64,000 bases of DNA from Nautilus pompilius. Its lineage: Eukaryota; Mollusca; Cephalopoda; Nautilida; Nautilidae. Below the pieces are notes generated by a model. It did no database searches, was not told the origin of the DNA, and worked only from the letters and a program-made list of their open reading frames with translations. The position numbers and the translations under genes are program-made. This document shows, piece by piece, positions 1 to 11,668 of this stretch (position 1 is its first letter; the number at the start of each line of letters is the position of its first letter). The stretch is from NCBI GenBank assembly GCA_018389105.1, contig JACATO010000132.1, positions 3,360,501 to 3,424,500 of the forward strand, in the 5' to 3' direction.

Positions 1-777
1 TGACACTACTATTCCTCATCCTCATTGATGAGACTGGTGTGTGGAAACAACAACTCTGTAGTTGCATCTCCACAAAAAACTACTACCTAGTGGATGTTGA
101 ATGCAGATGCCCCGTAAATATGAAAACAAGGTGTAACTCATTTTGTTATGTTAAGATGCGTTTTCATATCGTAACACAAATAACAAACATCCAACTTTTT
201 TTAATATGAGGTGATGCAATACTTTTGATCGCCATGTTTTTGTGTACAACCTATAAATTTCTTTACTGAAAGATTAATTAAGTGTACATTTTAGTTTTCC
301 TGTTTTAAAATGGTCCACAAGTTTGTGACCAAGTCATTCAGATTGTGCATGTCTTGTCTGTCCACTGTCTGAATGTTTACTGAATAACACTTAAGTTCTG
401 AATTAAAAATAAAGCCTTTCCTAGTAAACACACATGGAATAAAGCAAACCCGTACATTATTGATGCTCAGTTTTACAAATAATAGAATTGATAATGTTTG
501 TCGAAGGATATTTGATTACTCACTAGTTCACATGGAAGACTGCAAAAATGAAAAATTTTAAGAATAAAAAAACAATCATGTGTAGTAGGTCTTTTTACCT
601 TGTCATTCTAAGGTAAGGCCACTGTACATACTTCCCAGCATAACCACCTTTCTTTCTTTTATTTTTTTAAGAAACAAAACAAATTTTTTGTGTAAATAAA
701 ACTCATTTTTATCTTTGTTTAGGTTTAATGATATGAAAAATAATAACGCACAGCACCTTTGACAATTTTTTAAAAAA

Positions 778-803
778 AATATTTATTTATTTATTTATTT
801 ATT
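778..803. repeat. (TTTA)n microsatellite
   Basis: About six tandem TTTA units follow a poly-A run. Ordinary simple repeat. Confidence 0.85.
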
Positions 804-995
804 CTATTTTTTAAATGTTTATTGCTGCAGGGAAACTTTTCAGTTTTGGTGAATGGCAGCAGTTAACTGTTTGTAAACAGCATTGCTATAAATACCTAAT
901 CATTGCGCAGCTCCAGGACAAACCAAATGGATAACAACAGAAAGCCATCTCTTTCATCAGCTGCTCTAAATATTTTATAAGCTGTCACACGCACT

Positions 996-996
996 T

Positions 997-1030
<34 letters not shown>
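996..1030. repeat. (TC)n microsatellite
   Basis: A near-perfect CT/TC dinucleotide tract with one interruption near its start. Confidence 0.9.
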
Positions 1031-3249
1031 AAACTTTTAGTAGTGTAGGTTTTTTTAAAACATATTAATCATGCTGCCATTCTTTGTAATCATTTGACAT
1101 CTGAAGCACTGAAAATAATGTGCTAAAGGGGTGGATTTCAAATTCTCTCTCTTTTTTTTTTTAGCTTTAAAAAGGGGGCAGAAATTAGTAGCATTTAAAG
1201 GGAAAAATGAAGTTATTTAGAGTAACTAAAGGGAGACAGATAACCCAAGGACTTGCTTTTATTACAGGTTTATATCTTGGCAGCAGCATGACCCTGTGTT
1301 TTTATATTCTTTTAATTGGCAAGGTCATTGGAACTTTCACATTTCCTCCCACCAACATAGCACATTTTAACAATTTGCTGTTGTTTTTAATCTATTACTA
1401 AGTACCTTTGTTTGTATGTTTCTGTAAGAGAGCGAACTAAACAAATCACACTTCCACTTTCATTCTTTCTTAACTGTGCTCAATGCAGGGCTGTTGGATT
1501 TAATGAAATTTTCAACATGGTCCTGCCACCCATTTGATTATCTCTGTTTACTTTTAAAATTTGTTTTAAGCAAAACCAGTGCACAGTTACAAATGGAAAA
1601 TGAATCCAAGGACAGTGTTCTGTCAAGAGATTAATTAGTCTGTTATTTCCACAATTCATTGTTTTTAAGATTTTTTTTTAAAAAACTATGAACAATTTCG
1701 AAAAAACTTGAACCACAGATTAAAGCATGAAAAAAAGATACCAGATTTTACAAAAATGTTTTAAAAGTTACCCTTTTAAAATAGCTATTAGAAACAACAA
1801 TGTAACTGATAGTTTCCAGGTTACTAAAGATGCCATTTGAATTTTGCTTTTATCTGCTAGTCATTAAAAAAACTTCCCCACACTGTGATACTTTGAGAAT
1901 TCACACTTAGATCCAGTTTGCTGGTGACTGGTTCAGAATGTTTACCCATCAAATCAGCAGTATGGTGGGCAAAGTAAAATGCTTGAACAAAAGAAAATGT
2001 GAAGCTTTGTTAAACAGAAATTGTGCTAATATAGCCAAAAAAATGTATAATGGCAAGAAGATTTTCCTTTGAAAATTGGCAGACACTTAATCTGACTTAC
2101 TCAAAGGCAGTTTTGGTTTTTATTGTGTTGCATTGTGGGATGTTTTTCCAAATTATCAGCAGTAGAAAGCAGTTTATGTCAGTGTGGACACCAAAGCACA
2201 ATAAACACATCAAGTAGATAGAATATTATATTTAAATAGCTAGAAGGTCCTTACACACATTTTTATATATTCTGGACTGTTTGTTAAATTATGCAATGAG
2301 GAATATAAAACTCATCTACTTTTTTTATTTTGTCCAGAGTACAGTAAAGTAGATTTTTTATGCTCTAGATCAATATGCATGTTTCTTTTTAATGCATGCT
2401 GACAGTAAAGTGGAATCTTGAAGTAGTGCCACAATAATTTATTTTATAATAATGTATGGTCAGTAAAACTAAGTAGTTTTTTTTTAAATAAAAAAAAAAA
2501 ACAGAACACTGTTGACAGTTATTATTTTTTTAAACAGCTATACCATAAATTTAATATGAAAGCTTTGGAATATCTATCTTGTTTTGAATATACATCTAGC
2601 ATTCCATATTATCAGTCTATGCATTTTTTCCTGGCAATAAAACCCCCAAAACATTTAAAATCCAATGAACCATGTATTAGAACATAAATCATTAATTGTG
2701 ATGTTGCTCTCACTTCCAAGCTTTTTGCATAATTATCAACCAATCAAGATTATTTCTGTGAATGTTAAATTTCATACCAAATGCATGATGGTATTCTGTT
2801 CGTCAGATATTGTTTCTTACTCATTTGAATAATTGTTAGCACACGTTTTTATATGAATGCCAGTGGACCTCATTATTGATGGCTGCTCTTGCTGTTTGGC
2901 AAATTAAAATGTGTCCAAAAAACAAAATTTCACATAAAACAAGGCTATCATTCATTATTACTAACCTTTGTAAAGCTGGTTCTCCTAGCAGAATATGGAG
3001 GTAGTTAAGTTACATGAGGTGTAGTGTGCAGACAACCATTTATAGAATAAAGTCAAGAAAAACCACAGAAAAGGAAGCTAGGTTGTTGGTTCAAAAGTTC
3101 AGGTAACCAATTAACTACACTACGATTCTCCTTTTTCAACCAAAAGAAAGAAAGGTTGGACTATTGGCCAGGCAGCAGTTAGAAGGCTCTTGCTTAGATG
3201 TGATAGCAAGAAAAGGATTGCCTAACAGTGACAGGACTACACCATAGAG

Positions 3250-4084
3250 CAGGGGTCGGCAATTGGTGGCCCATGGGGCAGTCTTTTCTTTAAAAAAATC
3301 GTCATTCGTCATTTCTAAAAATAGTTAACCAACACACTAATGCTATAGGAAACTCGGTAAAGAGTGCGCAATTCACCGATATCGACCATTCATTTTTGTC
3401 AAGATCGATGCCAGCGCAGGTGAATAAGAAAGTGCTTCATATTTATCGCAGGCTGGCCACTATGGAACGCGAAGACTTCACTGCCTACACACGTGTCCTT
3501 AGTGATCTCCGTGCAGAATTTGCAACTCGCTTTTCCGATCTCCGCTCCATAGCTGGCAAGATGAAGTTCTTTTCGTCGCCCTTTGACATTGTTGTGGACG
3601 ATGCCCCTACTGATCTCCAAATGGAGCTTATTGAGTTGCAGAGTGACGACCAGCTTCATTCTCACTTCTCTTCATTGCCTCCCGCTGCTTTCTTCAGGGA
3701 TGTTATGTTTCCCAGTGGTCGCTTTCCTGGAATCGTGGGCCCGGTTTGTGTTATCTTGTCGATGTTTGGGTCGACTTATAGTTGTGAACAATTATTTTCT
3801 CAAATGAAGCTCGCCAAGAACCTTCTTCGTGCACAGTTGACTGATAGTCACCTCAATAATATCCTTGCTTTTAAATCTTGTAGCATTTCACCGGATATTT
3901 CATCTCTGTGTTCACGGCGAAAGCGCCATCATGTTTCTCATTGTGTTAAGAAGGCTGATACGCAGTAGTAAAGCAATAAATATGTTTATGCGTTTATAAG
4001 TGTCCTTGTTTTTACTCTGGCCCGCGAGGTGATCTTGGGCCCATAATCTGGCCCCCCCGGTGTCCGAGAAATTGCCGACCCCTG
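3250..4084 (+). mobile_element. hAT element, internally deleted, nested in Tc1 relic
   Basis: The terminal inverted repeats are CAGGGGTCGGCAA at the left and its complement TTGCCGACCCCTG at the right, a typical hAT (Charlie-like) end. The flanking 8-bp target duplication is CCATAGAG (3242-3249) and CCTTAGAG (4085-4092), seven of eight matching. At about 835 bp it is much shorter than an autonomous hAT, which is usually 2.5-4 kb. It keeps only the last part of the transposase gene. Its interior is visibly richer in GC than the surrounding DNA. Confidence 0.93.
3396..3968 (+). CDS. hAT transposase C-terminal fragment (dimerisation domain)
   Basis: An uninterrupted 190-codon frame inside the hAT element. 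Residues about 105-165 carry the hAT C-terminal dimerisation signature: a hydrophobic stretch followed by YSCEQLFSQMKLAKNLLR and a short SHLNNILAF helix. This resembles the C-termini of GTF2IRD2/SCAND3/ZBED-type hAT-derived proteins. The N-terminal BED zinc finger and the DDE core are absent, because an intact hAT transposase has about 600 residues and this is only the end. The first Met probably lies inside the ancestral gene, so it need not be a real start. The tail is basic (CSRRKRHH). It cannot transpose alone. It could be a bystander, or if expressed could act as a dimerisation partner; that second option is inference. No promoter is recognised. Confidence 0.7.
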   Translation: MSRSMPAQVNKKVLHIYRRLATMEREDFTAYTRVLSDLRAEFATRFSDLRSIAGKMKFFSSPFDIVVDDAPTDLQMELIELQSDDQLHSHFSSLPPAAFFRDVMFPSGRFPGIVGPVCVILSMFGSTYSCEQLFSQMKLAKNLLRAQLTDSHLNNILAFKSCSISPDISSLCSRRKRHHVSHCVKKADTQ

Positions 4085-4664
4085 CCTTAGAGCAATGGTG
4101 CAGTGTATTGTGGTTGAGTAAGAGCAGGTTTGGTTCTGAGTGATGATGTACTAGAAAAAAGTATAATGAGACTTGTGTCTGTTCCACAATTAAGCATTGG
4201 GGTTGAAATAGGAAAGTGTTGGGTGGTTTTGCTGGTGACTTCATAAAAATTTATGCAAATCTTATAAAAGAATCATGTAAATATTTTGCAGTGTTCTAGA
4301 ATCCCATCAGGTCATTGTTTGATAGGTGATGAGTATACTGCAACAGGATGCTGATCAAAAGCACATTGCAAAGTCAATAGACTATCTTGTTAGAAAAGAA
4401 TCCGAACTTCCCAAAAGCCATGATTTGACCCTCTTGATCTCTAGATCTGAACCTTATTGAAAGTTTGGGAAGGTGCAACCAATCTCAGTTAATTAATGGA
4501 ACTACTTGCAAGAAGAATGGAAGTATGTTAAAAAAAAATATTTTGAAAAGTTAATGGGTGGATGTACAAAACAATGTGTGCAGTGGTTATCTACATGAAA
4601 GAAAGTTTGAGGTGATAATGTCATAGTTAATGTTTTATATGTTCAGCTAATGGTTCATCTGATT

Positions 4665-5540
4665 TTTTTCATTTTGTTTTTTGGTTTGTTTTTTTTTTTG
4701 CTGACATAATGCATTTCCATTAACATTAATATTGAAAAAATACAAACTGTTTTCATATGTTTGGTTCTTAGCATTAAATGACATTGTACATAAAAGTTCC
4801 TTTATAAAAATGGAAATTCAACAAACTACTAGGATTTTTGTTTGTGGACATCACAAAGTTATAAAGAATAATCTATTTTAAAAAATAAAAATTAGCCAAA
4901 ATTTTGCTTGGAAAGAGTTTATCTACTATGAAGTAATACTAAAATAGTGAGTAATGCTTTAGTTTACCAGGCAAAATAGTTTAATATTAAACAGGTTGGT
5001 AGATTTTCTACTATTGTTATTGTATTTGTCTGAGGTCATAAAAATGAATTAGTAAATTATCAATCTGTCTGTTTTTGGAATCACTAGTGTTATTTAACAA
5101 GACTCTACAAAGTATAATCCCAAATCACTTTCAGCCTGGTCATTTGAATTGCCTCCAGATTTTGTCATAGCAATTCATACTAAACATTTTAGTTAAATTC
5201 TAATGGAAGCATTCTTAATCAGTCCAGTTTCTATTATCTCCAGATCAGCAGTAAGTATGAGTCAATATCGATATATTTACACTGCTTTTTTTGTATTGTT
5301 CCATTATGGTTGGCTTAAGTTTTTTTTGAAATCCTAAACACAATTTTTCATGTGTGTCTAGTGGTACTGGTTGAGGTACACAAAAACAAAGTCCTGAGAA
5401 CAAATGCATGATTATAGTGATGCTTAATTTATCTGATTATGAAAAAAAATGAATTTCAGATTCTCCAAAATATATTTTGTTAAACTTTGTAGGTATTATC
5501 TGGATTAACTGGAGAGTGGTGGTTAATTTCAATCATTTAT
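4665..5540. other. AT-rich noncoding DNA
   Basis: No gene, repeat family or RNA recognised; A/T runs only. The far 3' end of the Tc1 element probably lies at the left edge but no terminal repeat could be identified. Confidence 0.5.
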
Positions 5541-5790
5541 ATGGCAGCTTGGCTACTGGACTGTTAAGATTCAATGTCTGAGTTCAAATCCTGGGCTCGG
5601 TTTGGTATACTTCCTTTCCTTCTACATTTGAAAATTAGAGTTCTAATAAGGATTTCTCTACTGAAATTGGAAGTGTCGGTTTTGCATAACACAAGGATGA
5701 CAGTACTTTCTAGCAAACAATTGCATCCTCTTTTACCAGGGTTGTCTCCCTTACAGACATCACTATGAAAGCAAAATTACAGTAGTGTAA
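5541..5790 (+). mobile_element. tRNA-related SINE, tail type 1
   Basis: The head has a degenerate RNA polymerase III box B (GAGTTCAAATCCTGG). Next come the body shared with other copies in this window (TTTGGTATACTTCC, then an AATTAGAGTTCTAATAAGGATTT block) and a 3' tail ending in GTTGTCTCCCTTACAGACAT and an A-rich stretch. The same tail occurs near 40,660 and 63,640. Confidence 0.7.
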
Positions 5791-5857
5791 ATAATTAAGG
5801 AAACACGGTATATGTACAAATAATGAGTAATTGTAAATAAGAGATAAATAATACATA

Positions 5858-7091
5858 CAAGGTCTGTCAAAAAAGTATCCGACTTTATTTTTTCCCATGG
5901 AGAGTAATGAAATTATGGAGGCAAAAGTGTGCATAGTGGAGCCGCATGCACATGCGTGGTTTTTGATGGGCTTGCTTGATGCATCAGTCACTGTCTGGCA
6001 GCCAGCGTGTGAGGTGCTGTATTACTTTCTCGTATTTTCATTTCGCCCATGATGACGGAACGTGTGGAACAACGATCTTGCATCAAGTTTTGCCAAAAGC
6101 TTGGAGATACCCAAGCAGAAACAATTTGCAAAATTCAACAGGCTTTTGGTGACAATGCCATCGGTGTTAACCAAATAAAAGAATGGCACAACAGGTTCAA
6201 AGATGGCCGCACATTGGTGGAGAGTGACCAACGTTCCGCGAGGCTGTCAACAAGCTGCAATGCAGTTGTTATAGAGAAAGTGTGGACCTTGATAATAAAG
6301 GATCGTCGTTTAACGGTGCGGAAATTAGTGATGAGGTTGGGATCAGTAAAGATTCCACACATGCAATTTTAAAGGAGGATTTGGGCTTGCGCAGAATTGC
6401 AGCGAAATTTGTGCCCAAGCTGCTTTCTCAGGAACAACAACAACTTCATCTTGAAATGAGGCATGGGTGTACAGGTACGACCCAGTAACCAAAGCTCAGT
6501 CATCACTGTGGAAACACTCAACGTTGCCAAGGCCCAAAAAAGCATGTCAGGTCCAGAGCAAAATCAAGATGATTCTGACTCTTTTCTTCGACTACCGAGG
6601 TGTTGTACATCACGAATACGCACCAGAAGGACAAACAGATGCAAAGGAGTACTATCAGGAAGTCCTCCGACATCGTGATGCAGTTCGGCGCAAGAGACCA
6701 GATCTGTGGGCCTCGCAAAACTGGCAGCTGCATCATGACAATGCCCCAGCTCATTCGTTGCAGCTGATCCAAGGTTTCTTGGCAAAGAAAGGCATTTTGC
6801 TCATTCACCAGGCTCCCTACTCTCCAGACATGGCTCCTTCTGACTTCTGGTTGTTCCCAAAAATGAAGATGCCACTGAAAGGCTCCTGCTTTGAGAGCCA
6901 AGAGGACATCATGCGGAATGTGACAGCAGAGCTGAGAGCCATTCCGGAAGAAGCATTCCAGACGTGCTTTGAACAGTGGAAGGATCGCTGGGCTAAGTGT
7001 GGAGGCACAAGGGGATTAGCAATTGTGCCCTACCAAGTATGTAATTTTTTTCCCCCCAGTCTAAGGCCAGATACTTCTTAGACAGACCTCA
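5858..7091 (+). mobile_element. mariner (DD34D) element, copy 1
   Basis: The ends are terminal inverted repeats: CAAGGTCTGTCAAAAAAGTA on the left and a matching, slightly diverged complement on the right (7060-7091). Each is flanked by TA (5856-5857 and 7092-7093), the target duplication used by Tc1/mariner elements. The length of about 1.23 kb is normal for mariner. It encodes a broken transposase on the same strand and shares its family with the inverted copy at 23,980-25,284. Confidence 0.92.
6049..7081 (+). pseudogene. mariner transposase, frameshifted and deleted
   Basis: Mariner transposases cut and paste DNA using an N-terminal helix-turn-helix and a DD34D catalytic core. The N-terminal half (6049-6372) contains CIKFCQKLGDTQAETICKIQ and WHNRFKDGRT, the typical DNA-binding region. 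A shift then moves the frame to 6282-6488 (KDSTHAILKEDLGLRR and KFVPKLLSQEQQQ). Just after this, about 65 bp present in the second copy is missing, including the GDEMW block, so the first catalytic Asp is lost. The C-terminal frame (6467-7081) keeps HHDNAPAH (Asp codon 6737-6739) and YSPDMAPSDFWLFPKMK (Asp codon 6842-6844), exactly 35 codons apart as expected for DD34D. It resembles the mariner part of SETMAR. It is inactive. Confidence 0.9.
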
Positions 7092-7099
7092 TACACAAT

Positions 7100-8118
7100 G
7101 CATCATTATAGAAAATATACAAAAATAGAGTACGGTGTGTTAGTATTTGGTATGTGAGCCTCTCTGCTTTATAGAGAGCATGATACCTTGTTTTCATGTT
7201 CCCATACAGGTTATCAATGCATGAGTGTGGGATGTTGTTCCATATATATATATATATGTATTGTAGCACTTTCCACAATTCATCCTTTGTGTTTGGTTGC
7301 CATTTTACTTTCTCAGTAGCATAACCCAATACAGTCTCATTGATGTTGATATCAGGACTGTGCAGGTCAAGATGTCTTTGTGAGTGTTTCAAATAGTTTT
7401 TATCACAGCTGTATGCTTGGGATCATTGTCATGAAAGATTGATCTCCACTTAATCAGATGTCTTTCTGAGGGAATGGTATGATGAATAAGAACCTGGCCA
7501 TATCTATCAGCAGTCAGTATACCTTTGATTGTATGCAAATCTTTCATGCTGTTGGCTGATATGTAGCTCCACACTTGTATTGATCCACCCTCATTCTTTA
7601 TTGTAGCTGTTGAACAACGATTGTTATAATTCTTCCTGATTCTCCTCTGAATAAACTGCTGTTGATTGTTTCCAAACAGTTCAAATTTGGACTTATCTGT
7701 AAAGAGCATCTTCTTCCAGGTTTGGTCATCCCACTGTTTCATTTCTGCTGCTCATTTCAGCCTTGTAAATATTTTTGGGTAGCTACACATCAATTGAGAT
7801 TACTTTGGTGCTTAACAATCTTGAAGAAAAGTTAACATCCATATTTGCATCTAGGTCATGTACAAGATTTCTACTGGCTCATTATCTGTCACACAAAGAA
7901 TATACTCATAGGTACTTAATATCACTTTTTGAGAGTTTGGGCGTTCTTCTTCAACCATGTCTTTTGTTAATAGTACCGTTTTTGTGTATTCTTTTCAGTC
8001 TTCTAAACTGCTGCTCCTAAAACAAAGTCAGATTGCAATCTAGCACATGGAGTAACTTTCATTAGCTGAGGCTGATTTCTATACACTTGTCAAGTGATAT
8101 TTCCTTCCCAGGAGCCAT
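7100..8118 (-). pseudogene. Tc1-like transposase relic
   Basis: Read on the minus strand, it starts at an ATG at 8118 with MAPGKEISLDKC, close to the usual MAPKQLSLD start. Decayed HTH and linker traces follow (SDIKYL, SLCDR), then the DDE core. The open part (7742-7389) shows LFTDKSKFELFG with the first catalytic Asp codon at 7695-7697, IQVWSYISANSMKDLHTIKGIL, and IFHDNDPKHTA with the second Asp codon at 7428-7430. A shifted frame (7392-7078) has SPDININE, with Glu codon 7336-7338, and an ELWKVLQ...WNNIPHSCIDNL tail. The order and spacing fit a full-length Tc1 transposase of about 340 residues with several stops and shifts. It abuts the end of mariner copy 1. The (TA)n-like tract near 7243-7256 lies inside it. 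Confidence 0.85.
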
Positions 8119-8447
8119 AGTACTTACCACACTACAGTGATGTCATTGCCTATACTGTATGGTTCTTCTGCCAGTGTGGCGCCACTATCTAACTGCTTGC
8201 ATGACAACTAATCACGTGACTGTACTATGGAGCATTTCATTTTTACACACTGTGATTTTATCACATTTTATTAGCATTTATACTTAGTTTTTTCTCTTGT
8301 TTAAATAATTACTTAGATTGCTCTGTATTAGAAGGCATTCCTTGTTTCAGTGGTTTAAGCTTTCTCATCATTTCAGATGATTTTGTGTGGTGAATTGTTA
8401 TCCTTCCCAAATAACTAGTTGAAGGAATACTCTGGCATAAAGAGGCC
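8119..8447. other. Tc1 flank and unique AT-rich DNA
   Basis: Presumably holds the 5' untranslated part and outer terminal repeat of the minus-strand Tc1 relic near 8120-8270, but I could not identify the repeat with confidence. Nothing else recognised. Confidence 0.4.
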
Positions 8448-8519
8448 TCTTTTCAAAGTTTACCATCCAGATACGATGACAATGATTTGATTTTCAGCTG
8501 GTTTTCATTTGAATGTCCT
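8448..8519 (-). repeat. ~70-bp palindromic repeat, copy 1
   Basis: The complement of this stretch aligns along most of its length with 21,427-21,496. Shared blocks are CATTCAAATGAAA, CAGCTGAAAAT and a degraded GATAC core. It looks like a mini-MITE whose ends are inverted copies of a TTCAAATGAAAC motif. Confidence 0.55.
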
Positions 8520-8985
8520 TAGTAGATGCTTAATTATTTTCTAACAAATGTATGAAGTTTTATGATGGCAGTGCAGACAGACTGTTTTTTCACTTTATCC
8601 ATTTATGCCTCTGATGATGGCATACTCCCTCATTTACTTTTTAAAAAAACATTTTACTCAGTAAGGTTGCTTATTTTTTATTTACATTGTTTTTTTTTAA
8701 TAAGTTTCCCATCTTTTAATCCTTCATTATAGCCCTTTGTTTTCTTTTACTTTCTTATAAGCTATACAAGGATATTGTTGGTATTCTGCCTCTACCAAGG
8801 CCAGATCTGTTAATAAATGGTTTTCTGGTCACCTATCTTTTTAGTTCCGTGTTTCCTGTTAAAATGTATTCTTATGCCACATTCTGCCTATAAACAGATT
8901 GATTGGTCACACCTATTCAATCATTGCTTGTGACCTAGTCAGCTTGTAGGTATTTGTTGTCTTTTCAGCTTTTTGCTGACCATTT

Positions 8986-9021
<36 letters not shown>

Positions 9022-11453
9022 GCGGGTGTTATTTGTTACTGCTGCATCTAACAATAACTCACTTTAAACAAATAAACCTTGTGATCCCTTATTGGATTGG
9101 CTGATCTTTTTCTCGTCCTCAGTGGTATCTTTTTATTGAATTGTTAGAAATTGAGCAATCTCTCTCTCTAATCTGATTCAAAATAAATATCTGCACTGTT
9201 TTCTATTTATTTATTTGGAAAACATTTGTATGACAATTTTAAAATATGCTCAAGATGGTTCTGATAGACTCTTCAGCTGTATGCTATATTTCAGTAAGTT
9301 TTTAGCTCATTCACAGGACCCTGGGATAGTGGGCCTAGCAGAGGTGGGGCATAGTCAACTCCCTCTCCCCCCATTATCCAATAGCTTAGCTAGGTATCCC
9401 ATATTCCATGTAAAAACTTTAGCGTTAGCCACCTTAATATCCTTTCAGCACTTTCACTTAGATACTCTAATGCTGCTTTGCACTGTGTCAAGATGAGAAA
9501 CCAATGGTTCACCGTCATTCCCCTACCATCAGTCTTCCTGCTACTTTACTATTCTGGATTGCACAATCACTCACCCATCCATCCTATCCATTTTCAAAAA
9601 CTTCATATTGCTTTATTAACATTTCCATTCTCAATGCCATAAATGCTACAATATCTATTACATCAGAAACAAATATCAGACATGAAGTTGCAATTTGAAG
9701 ATGTATAAAGATACCTTTTGTATACGTGTATGTGCTATGTATGAGAGGCTGATGGTACAGAACTACAAGATAAAAAGCTAACTCCCTTCCATCGCCTAAT
9801 CAAGATTTTCAAATGTTTAATATAATTTTTTTGGTCATGTTTTGGCACAAATATAAGCATTAATGGCGAGCTGATGTAAATTTTGTATGATGTACCTTTG
9901 TTGTATAAAATACAGTAATATGTGTACAGATTTAAAATATATACTGTGTACAAAAGTGAACATTTTTCATAGTGGTTATTACTGGTGATTAAAGGAGCTG
10001 TAATCTAATAACACTAAAAATGGAAATGTTCTCAAATCCATTGGCTACCACTAAATCAATAGAATTTCTACATCTGTTTTCTGTTGAGTACATTTTATTT
10101 GATTTATGAGTGGTATGATTTATATTTCGCTATTTTACTTTAGCATTAAGTCATTTAAATGATTTGTTTTACAGATATGAAAATCCATCCTTTATTTTTG
10201 CCTAGAAGTATTGCTGATAGGGGCAACTTGGCCGCCACTAGGGATAATTTTAGACACGAAACCAGAGATGCAGCCCAACTGTTCAGTGGCTATACCTCCA
10301 TCTCTTATCAAATAGTAATTTCTAAATTCTAAATTACCCATAAAGTAATGGATTATTTTGTTGTGGTGTGTGTGTGTGTGTTTGTTTTGTTATTTTTTCA
10401 GAATCTGTAAATAAGAATGTATTAGCATATATTGGATTATGGCATGTTATTGGCAATGTTGCTTTATTGTATTAGTTGCTAGTTTCTTTTTTCTTGGTGT
10501 GAGATAAATTTGACGATCGATAAACATTACCATTATTGTACTAAAGATAGGAAATGTTTATTCAAATGCCAACTCATTTATTGTTTATCGTTGATGGCAG
10601 TTTTTTTTTAATTTGAAGAAAATATTTTTTTCCATAATTTGTCCTTCCGTGTTCCTCGTTGCAGTATGTATGGGAGAGAGGTGATATGCACGAGTATGTG
10701 ACTTGAGTTCAGTTATTTTGACCTTGACTCGGTTGATCTCTCCTGACTGTTCAGGATGTTAGTTGATCCTGAGTAGTAGACATGGATTAATAAGAAAATT
10801 TATCTGAAGTCGAGCATAAAATAAAATGCTTCAGTAGGATTCCAAAGCAATTATAAACCAATTCTTTCTAAATATCTAGTTTTAATTTCTATATTTATTG
10901 GCTATACTAAAAAAAAAACAAAAAAAAAACGTTTAATTGCTCTGACCTTTATCATTGCTCAATAGTGCAGACTATTAGCAATTCTTTATGTTGCAATTAA
11001 TAGGCACATTGAAGCAGAAAGAAAATCAGAAATAAAATACTACCTCTACTAGATTTTAAATCATTGTTTTATGTAATTTCTCTGAAAAATTTTATTGTTT
11101 TTGCTAAGTATAGATACATCCATGAATACTTTTCCATAATATTATAGTTTAATACAAAGTCTTGAGCTTTGATATTATTTGACATTTTTTTAAAATTTCT
11201 TCTAACATTTACAGTAATTTTCAGTAAATAAACTATCCATTAACAAAAAAATCTGTTTTCTTTCTTTTTCTCCTCCTCCATTCAGCTGTGTAGTCAAAGA
11301 TACTAATTAATTATTAATGATAAAGAAAGTCAAGACCTGCCAATCTGAGCAAAGCATTCCAGAGATAGAGATAAAAAAAAAGCAGCAGATCAATAGATAG
11401 TTATTTGATTTCTATAAATTAACAATGTGTTTTATTTTTTGAAAAATTAATCT
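8520..11453. other. AT-rich noncoding DNA
   Basis: No gene recognised. Contains an (AC)n microsatellite (8986-9019), a short (GT)n near 10,366-10,380 and a more complex unique block near 10,190-10,330. The frames at 9215-9496 and 9504-9698 have no domain and are likely chance. Confidence 0.5.
8986..9019. repeat. (AC)n microsatellite
   Basis: A perfect CA dinucleotide array of about 17 units. Confidence 0.95.
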
Positions 11454-11668
11454 TTAACCCCTCCATATACCATGTTAATATTTATTTTATACCACCTAGA
11501 AGCTCTGGTTAGTATTTGTGCTGAACTGGCTGTATATTTAGTCAACACACTTGTAATGCAAAACACCTGGGATTGGAGGGTTATGTTAATGAGGAAGATG
11601 CTCCTGTGGCTCAGCTTGTGCTGAGTAATACAGATTTGATGGATCTCAGGTGGTATAGGGAGGGTTAA
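11454..11668. mobile_element. TTAA-flanked MITE, family B
   Basis: The left end TTAACCCCTCCATATACC and the complement of the right end, TTAACCCTCCCTATACCACC, form terminal inverted repeats. TTAA at both edges is the piggyBac-type target duplication. It is about 215 bp with no coding capacity, so it needed a transposase from elsewhere. Confidence 0.75.

Larger units (their letters stand above)
1..2985. other. AT-rich noncoding DNA, no gene seen
   Basis: No coding region or recognisable transposon was found here. The stretch holds a (TTTA)n tract near 778-803, a (TC)n tract near 996-1030 and many A/T runs. A 64-codon frame at 1207-1401 has no recognisable domain and is probably chance. The block around 850-1000 is more complex than its neighbours but has no assignable function. 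Confidence 0.6.
2990..4660 (+). pseudogene. Tc1-like transposase relic, split by a hAT insertion
   Basis: A cut-and-paste DDE transposase relic of the Tc1/mariner superfamily. Before the hAT element (about 3060-3249) the frames read a GRPRKTTE-like linker, SRKTTEKEARLLVQKF, and then a basic RRLLLRCDSKKR segment. After it (4093-4660) they continue with QWCSVLW, a CSTIKH patch, a QQDNDPKH-like patch near 4350, an SPDLNPIE-like patch (SLDLNLIE) near 4440, and a C-terminal tail. The reading frame joins exactly across the hAT insertion if one copy of the 8-bp target duplication is dropped (DYTIE then QWCSVLW). The first catalytic Asp of the usual SDES motif reads as Ser (LSKSRF). Stops and shifts are many, so it is dead. 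The terminal inverted repeats were not located. Assignment to Tc1 is firm; the subfamily is open. Confidence 0.75.

Noticed and set aside
3399..3665. Minus-strand open frame opposite the hAT fragment
   Set aside because: It is the antisense shadow of the hAT coding frame.
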